Positions 55,706 through 64,000 of a stretch of DNA of 64,000 nt are shown one piece after another. Below the pieces are notes generated by a model. It was not told where the DNA came from, ran no database searches, and was given only the letters and a program-made list of their open reading frames with translations. The translations under genes were made by a program, and so were the position numbers. Source of the stretch: Aricia agestis. Its lineage: Eukaryota > Arthropoda > Insecta > Lepidoptera > Lycaenidae. The stretch covers positions 2,237,001 through 2,301,000 of the forward strand of contig NC_056409.1 of NCBI RefSeq assembly GCF_905147365.1, in the 5' to 3' direction. Each line of letters opens with the position of its first letter. Position 1 is the stretch's first letter.

Positions 55706-58220
55706 ATAAGTAAGTACTAACGTCACACTCAAAGACAATAAATCATAATTTTAATTTAATGACGATTCTGAAATGGGTATGTATAAATAATATACATATT
55801 TTACTGCCAAACTCTTCATTCAATTAAAGTTAAATAATTTTTCGAGTGTTAACATTTTGGTCAACCAAAATCGATACAACATATATGATACGTTTCTTGA
55901 TGCTTTCCAAAGTTTTCAAAAACATGTTATGGAATGTGGTTGGCGCAACGACGTTATCTAAAAATTTTCAACCCCCAAAAACTTTTTTAAAAACATAACA
56001 CAAAGTCACGTTATGATTTAGCTGATCCGTTCCCATATTAATATAGATTAATTATTTCTACAAAACGCCCACTCATCGGATGGTTATTTATTAATTAACT
56101 TTCTGCTCCTAATTATCTTCATTTTCCGTGTGCCTATTTAGTAAACAATAAACAAGTGAACAATTTATCTTTTAATTTACGTTACGAGCCCTTTTTTGTT
56201 TAATCCTTTTCCCTGGCTCGTTTGGACTCTATATATATATATATATATTATATATATGTTATTTTGTCATTTTTTTGCATTTCAACTCATTTGTTTTCTG
56301 GCATTTCTACTGGGCCCAAAAAGCTTCATAGTAATAAGCCTTTTGTATCATATTTTATGCCTAGACGTATTACTGATAAAGTTTTGTGTAAAATGTAAGT
56401 AAAGACTTTACCTAGTACACGCTAGTTTGTGATAATTTTCTGAGCTAGCTATCAGCTGCCACTGAGACTACATCCCGGGAGAGCATCAGATTTCTCAGGC
56501 AACTTATGGGAGAATATTTTAACTAATTATACCTTTAAGCAGGTACTCGAAAATATTAAGGGCGCTATAGTCAATCATATACTACAGGGTTGCCTGGAAG
56601 ATATTGCTTAGTAGCAATAATAATAGCCGCCCTTGTCCATATTTATGTTTTTCTTAAGTTTAGTTTTTAGTAACTAATTGTACTTAATTAAATGTGAATT
56701 AAGGTATCTACTACGTACTTACTAATTATAACTACTGTTACTTTTAGGTATAATATCAAATGGTGTTGTAACCAGTTGGGTTTAGGTTGATATATTTAGT
56801 GCAATAGAAATATTGGCCAAGTTTGAAAAGTGTTTAAAAATGTTTACGAAAATGTTAAAGGCAGAAATCATAAAGTTATAAAGTTTAACAACATGTCGAG
56901 TACAAGATAGTCGTACAATATAAATTATATATTGCAGTAAACCGTTTTCGTACTAAACAGCGGGAATCACAAATGAGCGTGAAATTCAGATAAACTGAAA
57001 ATAGCAAAATTAAATATAGCATCGTGCATGCTACAAACTTGTCTGTGTTGACTGTTGAGCGAGTCTGATTTCAAAGACACTCCACTGAAGACTGCAGCGG
57101 TTCTTCAACTTTTTTGGAGGCGGAACCCTTTTAAGAAGCGGCATTTTTATGGACTCCCAAAAAATAATATTTTGTCTTTTAAATGACGTGTCTCCCTGCT
57201 GGTGTTTGATGACATTTATAAAAAAAAATATGTATCGGTCCAGGAACCTTTGCGGATTCCCAGAGCTCCACGGAACTCACTTTGAAATAGCTGTTCTACT
57301 GTGTGGTATTTTTACTGTGCATCTCGCTTCAGTTACATACGGTTCACAGGAAATGCTTTGTCAGGGATAAGCATTTGTAGTATACAAAATAAAAATACGA
57401 ACGTACTTTTTAGCTGCATTTTCTTTTATAGTTTCATGGTAATGAACAATGGGCATAGAGTATCTAGACTTATGTAAATTCGTTAAAAAGTCTTATAAAA
57501 CTATGCTGTCTATGTATCACTAGCTCTTAAAAATATGTTATTTAATAAGAATAATAAGTTTTTGGATATCTAAAAATATTTTGTAATTTTAATAGATGTA
57601 AAATCTGTAATGTGAAATTAAAACACAAAATGGCATCAAAAATGCTGCACAACGACCGTAACACCCACACAGTATAACTCACAGAAGTATGTATACCTAC
57701 TTAGTGAAGCTTTTCATCACATTATAAAGCCCATTCTTTCTGTCGAAGTTACAACCCAAATCTCAGTATTGATAACCCAATCACCTGGCATTCCAGTACT
57801 TAAATCAAAACAGTCAAGACACTATAATATTAATTAGGGAAAAACTTGGCGCTGTTTACAAGACGTCCTCCCCACTCCGCGCCGGCAGACCTCGGCCGGG
57901 GTTCTCGGGATAATTAAAGTGTGCAATATTAACGCGCTAATGCATGCGTTATGAACATCTCAGATTGGGATTAGGATTAAGCCAAGTACGAGAAGACAAT
58001 AATGTGAGACTCCACGACTGGCTCAACTGGCGGCGTCGACTGGATGCTGGACTGGATGTTGGATCACTAGGTTAGGTAGGAGGTCCAGGAATGCACAAAT
58101 ACTTATGCCTAATTTCAAAGGTAAAAATGTAAACTTATCGACGACACAGTTAAGTTTAGTGCTCCTGTAAAATTGGATATAAGAGGAGTTACCTAACCTT
58201 TTAACAAAGTTTACGGCTGC
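55706..58220. other. 2.5 kb without a recognisable gene
   Basis: Contains an (AT)n tract at 56231-56257. A probable hAT MITE spans 57095-57293 (CAGCGGTTCTTCAACTTT at the left, AAATAGCTG at the right, no clear target duplication). The remainder is AT-rich unique sequence. Confidence 0.5.
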
Positions 58221-58224
58221 TTAA

Positions 58225-58653
58225 GAGCTCGCCTGACTCTAAAAATCAAACATCGTCCTTCTCTCTTCACACTCACGCCCGTCTTTCATATGCCAGGTGA
58301 AAAAGGACGGCGCGGAATCATCGCCGAGTTAGTTTTACTTGAATAAAAGACGAAATATAATGATTATGAAAAAAGTGTTTTGAACAAATTTAGGTTTTAT
58401 CAATACCTTTTTAAATATTAAAAAATATTAAAGAAAAGACAGCAAACTTCGAAGATCCAAGCAAAAATGTGTCTAAAACAAGGTTTTTTGTAAAAAAGAA
58501 ACTATCGAGCATTTTTTGAGTAATCGTGTTTTCGTCTTGAGCATTTAATCTTTATGAACTGAAGTTACTTGTGTCAAAAAATCAGTTTTCTAGACCTTAC
58601 ACATTTTGAAATCTAGGTTAAAGTATGTAGTCAAGTTAGGGTCATATGGGCTC
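58225..58653. mobile_element. TTAA-flanked MITE (GAGCTCGCCTGACTC), copy 3
   Basis: TTAA at 58221-58224 and 58654-58657. Ends differ from the other two copies (GAGCTCGCC versus GAGGGCGAC), but AAATCAAACATCGTCCTTCT and CATATGCCAGGTGAAAAAGG are shared. Confidence 0.75.
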
Positions 58654-58657
58654 TTAA

Positions 58658-59274
58658 CGGATTAGCATTCGGAGGGCAGGACAGAGTGGCGAAAACTCGA
58701 CCAACAAGGACTCAGTACTTAAATAAGAAGGAAATTCTTCTTGGTCGTTTTCTTTATTACTGGAGGTAGCGCCTGGGAAGTTCGACTCTACATCCTTCCA
58801 TTTTGTTTTTTATTCTGATTCTCTAAAGTTGCCACTATATAATGGCCCACTGCGCCACGCCTGGAAATCGTCCGCCATAATATACCACTGGGTACTCCGT
58901 CCACTGTATGGCTTGTAGTGGGCCAGCATGGTCCATTGTGAAGAGACACCTTAAGGAAAAAAATAAGGAGATGAATTTAAAAACAAAGTGGCTAATGCAG
59001 TACAGCATTAAGTGAGCCGCTAATGAATGTTTAAGGTTTAGCCGGGTGTAATTGTGTATGTGATTGCGCGTCGCCATATATTATTAACCCCGGTCGGCTG
59101 CAGCGAGATTGTTTCGTTGTTTATTTACTCGATGGTTAGCTTCTTTGTTACTGCGGTTGCGTTTCGTGTGTTTTGATACTTTGCAGCTTTAACTTTGTTT
59201 TTAGTGTCGTTAAGGGATTCTTGTACTAAGTACTAAGTTACAGGCAAGGTGATGAGCAAACGTAAAAACATACA
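58658..59274. other. no gene recognised
   Basis: The short frame at 58835-59077 (minus) shows no family signature. Confidence 0.4.
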
Positions 59275-59600
59275 TTTTATACTTGGGAGAGCCATGCTTC
59301 GGCACGAATGGGCCGGCTCGACCGGAGAAATACCACGTTCTCACAGAAAAATGGCGTGAAACAGCGCTTGCGCTGTATTTCGCTGAGTGAGTGAGTTTAC
59401 CGGAGGCCCAATTCCCTTTCCTATCCTCCCCTATTCCTTTCCCTTCCCATCCCTACCCTCCCCTATTACCCTATTCCCTCTTAAAAGGCCGGCAACGCAC
59501 CTGCAGCTCTTCTGATGCAGCGAGTGTCCATGGGCGACGGAAGTTGCTTTTCATCAGGTGACCCGTTTGCTCGTTTGCCCCCTTTTTTCATAAAAAAAAA
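59275..59600 (+). mobile_element. SINE-like repeat, family S, copy 4
   Basis: TTTATACTTGGGAGAGCCAT start, then all family blocks in order and an A-rich tail after TTTTTTCAT. It is the least interrupted copy of the four. Confidence 0.8.
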
Positions 59601-60032
59601 AAATCATAAATAAGTGAAGCGACTATCTTCGCGCTAGAACTCCTGTGCTCTACATTTTGTGAACTAAGTAAAGGCATATTAAGAAAAGGATATTTAGAAA
59701 TAATAACATGTTCAGTATGTCACAAATATGGAACCTCCTACATTTTCGGGGTCAGTTAAAAAGTTGCCAAAAATAGAAACGATCAAACCGTTTGTTGCGG
59801 AAGCAGGACACGGCACTGCACACTGTACAGTGTACACACTCATCAGGTAATGTAATAAAGTATCTAGCTCACCCCTTGTTAAACGGACGCGCAATCAGCT
59901 ATAGTTACAAAACTATACAATCATGTTTCAAAATATTATGGTACTATAGTGTATAAGAAACAAAATATCATGCTTATAATATTATAATGCACAAGTGTAT
60001 ATCTTTTTGTCTATCTGTTACTTCTTCTGTAG
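59601..60032. other. no gene recognised
   Basis: AT-rich unique sequence. Confidence 0.4.
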
Positions 60033-60310
60033 TGAGCGTCCGTGGCCTAATGGGTAGACCTAGTTTGGTTCGCACTCTTAGAGGGTGCAGATTCGAATCC
60101 GGGTGGTGGCGTGTACCTATGAGATACTTTTCTGATCCCAAGTGGTTTTCCTTCACCGTAGGGACGCTCGTACGGTGAAGGAAAACATCGTGAGGAAACC
60201 CGCACATAGTTGGTCCCAGACGTAATCAATACGTCTGGACTAGGCCGACTATGATGCGAGAATGCCGTATGCGCATGGGCAACCATACGGACATTTAAAA
60301 ATCTTGTCCC
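60033..60310 (+). mobile_element. tRNA-derived SINE, second type
   Basis: The head has A-box-like TGGCCTAATGGGTAG and B-box GATTCGAATCC. The body has a hairpin CCTTCACCGTAGGGACG...GTACGGTGAAGG, GGTCCCAGACGTAATC and ATACGTCTGGACTAGGCC. The tail peters out near 60310. Confidence 0.8.
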
Positions 60311-61375
60311 AGACACTACAGTATTTGAGGAGTGGTTACTTCGCTCTGAAAAATACTGTATAAATCATCCATAATGGATGTAAAGGCCTAGCTTTTCTCT
60401 AGTTATCACTAAATACCTGATTTATTTTGATCTTCTTCACAATTTCCAAAAATAAATCTTTTCATAGCATATTAAAGTATATCCGTTCGAGGAAACCTTC
60501 CGAAAACGCGTCAAATCGATACAAGAATGATATTTTAAAACCAAATGGTATAATACCGTGAAATCATTGTCTGAGCACAACAATATCTAAAGTTTAATAC
60601 CATTAGGTCGGCGATAAACAAGCGATGACAATGCACGGGCTGATCCACTCAACTAAATTAACTCATACCTACTTGCGCGCCGCTCACACCGGCCTGTAAC
60701 GAGAATCCAGGAAATTCATTGAATTAGTGATTTTTTTATTTCTTTTTTATTTATCCAGCAATATCCAATTACATAATTAAAATGATGTGGGATTAAATTT
60801 TAAATAACTTATTATATGTACTATTAATTTAATATCTACTTCGGGCTATAAAGCCTATAAAGCGTTGCAACTTTTTTTTAACTTCATTTAACTTTTTCAG
60901 AAAGAATTTGATATTGATTTTTCATGTGAAAATACCTTTAGTAGTGTGGCTCCCGCTTACAAGACAATAAAATTATTTTCACATGAAGTAGCAATCCTTC
61001 AAGACTTGCCATAGCTTCGAAGTGAAAATAAAATTACTCTGTGTGATAGTCAGCCAAATATTTATTTGAAGTTCGTATGGGGGAATCCGATACTCAGCAC
61101 AAACGAATCGGTCTGAAATCGACAGAACCCATTGTGAACTTTCGATCCACATTCGCCAACTTGTACATCGCACAATGACTCCAAACCCGCGACCATTGCT
61201 CCCTCGTCGAATTTAAAATACGGAATGGATGGCCGCATAAAAGTTCTTAATTTATAGAATTTGTACGTTGCTTGCTTGCTAACCAATCGACAACATCATT
61301 CTCCCAAAGACCCTAAGAAACTGAGCTCTCATTTTACTACGATATGCCACAATAATTAATCAATAACATTACTTA
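60311..61375. other. no gene recognised
   Basis: AT-rich; the short minus-strand frames at 60979-61286 have no family resemblance. Confidence 0.45.
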
Positions 61376-61790
61376 CTAGCTGTTGCCCGCGACTTCATCC
61401 GCGTTAGCAAAATTATAATGAAAAAGAGATAAATTTTCCCCTTTTTAAGGTTCCTTACCCAAATAATAAAAATGGGAACTTATTGCATAGACTTTGAAGC
61501 CTGTCTGTATGTCCGTATCCAGGCTGTATCTCAAGAACCGCGCAAACAAAAGAACACAAGAAACAGAACAAAATAATTTTGGAAAGCGGTCCATAAATGT
61601 CGGAGTTGTCCGCGAACCAATATAAAAAAAGTAAAATATATCCTCCTCCTTTTTGGTAGTCGGTTAAAAAGTAGCCTAAAAAGTCCCGTCAAAATCGCAC
61701 CAGCCATTTCAGAGATTAGCCGGAACAAACAGACAGACAGACAAAAATTGTAAACAATGTTGTTTTGGTCTATGTACCCTATATACATTC
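61376..61790 (-). mobile_element. degenerate Helitron-like repeat on the minus strand
   Basis: On the minus strand it ends GATGAAGTCGCGGGCAACAG then CTAG before T, the tail of the 12903-13868 family. The head is lost in a degraded region with CAGACAGACAGAC. Confidence 0.5.
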
Positions 61791-62160
61791 ATATGCATGT
61801 ATTAAAAAACAGTTCTTTCAATATTACAAACAGACACTCCAATTTTATTTATATTATTATTATTAAGTATAGATGTAATTAATTACTTTAATTGCAACTA
61901 CTGCTCTAACAGTTTCTCCTACACAACACACGAAATATCAATTGTAGTGTCGGGATAATGTATCAAAACAAACACGGTGGGCTGCCAAAAGGGGAGCGCT
62001 GGCGCCAGCGAGACCAGACAAACCGTCTCCAGAACAGACTCCCGGATATTATGTTATATTTAATGGCTTTTATGTTTGTTTGCATTTGTACATAGGATTA
62101 TTATAAATACGAAAGTGTGCATAGACACACTTGATAACAGGTAGCTGTTATCTTGTATCG
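61791..62160. other. no gene recognised
   Basis: AT-rich unique sequence. Confidence 0.4.
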
Positions 62161-62167
62161 CTTATAC

Positions 62168-62358
62168 CAGGGGTTCCCAATCTTTTTCAGCCTGCGGCGC
62201 AGTTATACGTCTCAATATTTTGTTAAGTAGCGATAAACAAATATTTAATCATCCACCAGCTTAACATAATTTTGTAATACTTGTGGTTTTGAATAATGAT
62301 GGAGGATCGACTTTCCACGGCGCACCAGGGCGCCGCGGCGCACAGTCAGGGACCTCTG
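62168..62358. mobile_element. hAT MITE (CAGGGGTTCCCAATC)
   Basis: Left CAGGGGTTCCCAATCTTTTT, right CAGGGACCTCTG; the 8-bp duplication GCTTATAC (62160-62167) / ACTTATAC (62359-62366) has one mismatch. Confidence 0.85.
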
Positions 62359-62366
62359 ACTTATAC

Positions 62367-64000
62367 TATTGTAGTATAAAGGTATTTGGTATAATTTGAG
62401 TCTCAGAAAAGAACACAGGATAGTTTTTATCTCAGAAATAAGTAACATCTTTGTTCAACGACGTAGGCAACATCGATGTTGTCAAGTTGTAAAAAATTAC
62501 TTTTTTAACCATCCAGATAAATGTATTTAAACACACTGTACGCAGAGATTTTCCAAAATTGACTAAGGGCATAAAAGGGGTTAAAAATTAAGCGGTAAGG
62601 TATAAAATAATTCACTTTGTACACAATTAATAAATGAGGTAGTAGACGACGTAATAAAACAAAGGAAAAGCTCTACTGAGGCTCTATTGCCTTACCTGGT
62701 TTACATTTTTAAGTAGCACTTAAAGTCTGGGCGGTAGTTCGACTTTAATAGCGGTCAATAGAGATATATAGTTTTATGACAACTATGTAATTTGCTAAAA
62801 GCAGAATAGACTTTAACTGGCCATTGGTGTTTCACGGTGTCGGAACACGGCTGAAAATCCGCTCATATTTCGTTTGTATTATGGTCACTCTACATCAATT
62901 CTATACTTATAATTATTAAGAGAATATGTTTTTTTTTGTTGGCCTTGAATACTTAGTCTTTAAAATTACGGGTCCAATTTTAATTAAATTTGGCATAGAC
63001 ATAAAGTGGGAAAGGACGTAGGATTACTTTGTTTTTGAAAATGTAGAATTACCGCGGAATACTGCTTTCGACTTTGCGGGAAATTTCTTGTTATAGATAT
63101 TGCCCTAACCCTTTTAATAGCAAAGTATTTAAACAGCTAATAACTATGTATATAAAGTCTGTCCGTTGTCTTGTATGACAGACAAATACATAATAATATA
63201 ATGCTTTAATGAAATCCATATTCCTCTTCTACCTTACTTTAGAATTGAGATTATTGAGTGTCTACTGTATTTGTTAGGGCTACTGGCGCCCGTGTGCAAA
63301 AAAAGGATTTTGGCGCCCCTTTAGGCAAATTTTTTGGGTCCTTGGTTTTGGCGTCCCTAGAGATGGCGATTTGGCGCCCCTAGAGGGTGGCGCCCGTGTG
63401 CATTGCACACATTGCACATATGGTAACGGGGCCCTGTGTTAGTGTATCAAAATATAGGTCCTACAAGAGTTCAGAAACCAAAAACTAAATTCACAAAATT
63501 ATTACCGATATTATGATGCAAAAAGTCGGTCGTAACAAAGGAAGCGAGTATCGAATCTGTATTCCGCGTACCCAAAAAACTACCGGATTAAATTGTACGC
63601 AGCTACATAGTTGCCGTTAGCATTTACTGAGGAGTTTGGTTTTGTTGTACGGTTGTAAGTTTCACACTTTACAAGTTTTGCCTGAATATCGTTTGAAAAT
63701 AGACCTACAGTTTAAGTTTCACAGCACACATGTCAACTCGGAAAGGGACCAGAGCCCGCCGATATATTGTGTGCTGTGACTTTTACTCATCAAGTTTCGT
63801 AAAATTAGTTTTCATTTGAATTGGGACCCATATAACGCTTTATGATAAAATGTGAAAAAAAAGAAGAAAAACTGCCGATAAAAATCCGCAAAATCAAAAG
63901 AGAGAAAACTCGATAAGTATATGATTTCCAAATGTTTCTGCATTTCTCCAACTTCCAACGGACAAAACAGTATCCTAATTTCGTCCGAATGCAAACTGAG
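62367..64000. other. no gene recognised; GGCGCCC repeats at 63280-63430
   Basis: GGCTACTGGCGCCCGTGTGC at 63280 recurs as GGTGGCGCCCGTGTGC at about 63385, with TTGGCGCCCCT in between, probably an eroded transposon end. The rest is AT-rich sequence with no sustained coding. Confidence 0.5.

Noticed and set aside
1..64000. CRISPR-like arrays at 8971-9560
   Set aside because: Units are contiguous without unique spacers and the genome is clearly eukaryotic.

Overview
The window is eukaryotic, AT-rich and almost certainly from a moth or butterfly (Lepidoptera). The evidence is small five-exon genes with GT-AG introns that read as fibrohexamerin (fibroin P25)-like secreted proteins, a family known from silk glands, set among transposon families typical of lepidopteran genomes: short 5'-TC...CTAG-3' Helitron-like repeats inserted between A and T, tRNA-headed SINEs, hAT, TTAA-flanked and Harbinger-like MITEs, and non-LTR fragments. 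Nothing bacterial is present: no operons, CRISPR arrays or rRNA genes.

Layout. 1-9.9 kb is a transposon-derived block. It begins with an indel-free 120-bp satellite in a 360-bp higher-order pattern, then a foldback with a duplicated 28-bp palindrome and a nested hAT element. These are followed by a multi-exon DUF4806-type gene (4639-7317) that runs straight into the C-terminal part of an EnSpm/CACTA-type transposase (about 7322-8269). The block closes with two back-to-back perfect hairpins and a second tandem array using the same GGCCCAAC / GGCCCTAC words as the left satellite. I read it as the remains of one large element, although I could not find its terminal inverted repeats. 9.9-31 kb is gene-poor: nested hAT, Helitron, TTAA and Harbinger MITEs, a broken non-LTR retrotransposon, large foldbacks and several near-perfect hairpins.

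31.0-48.6 kb holds the real protein-coding content: four tandem paralogues, all on the minus strand (A 31000-35568, B 37168-39607, C 41623-44159, D 45075-48610). Each has five coding exons with the same intron phases, a signal peptide, a C-x6-C-x10-C motif, an [HY]RRA[KRQ]EP motif and a C-terminal CDFG. All four give intact reading frames of 230, 234, 238 and 240 codons. In this family the archetype, P25 of Bombyx, associates with the fibroin heavy and light chains during silk secretion; whether these paralogues do that or have another secreted role cannot be told from DNA. MITEs crowd the intron edges of the cluster and an RTE-type LINE remnant lies between B and C.

48.6-64 kb is again mostly intergenic: Helitrons, TTAA MITEs, SINEs and one unassigned pair of overlapping open frames at 51.5-52.2 kb. 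Coordinates of repeats without clear ends are approximate.
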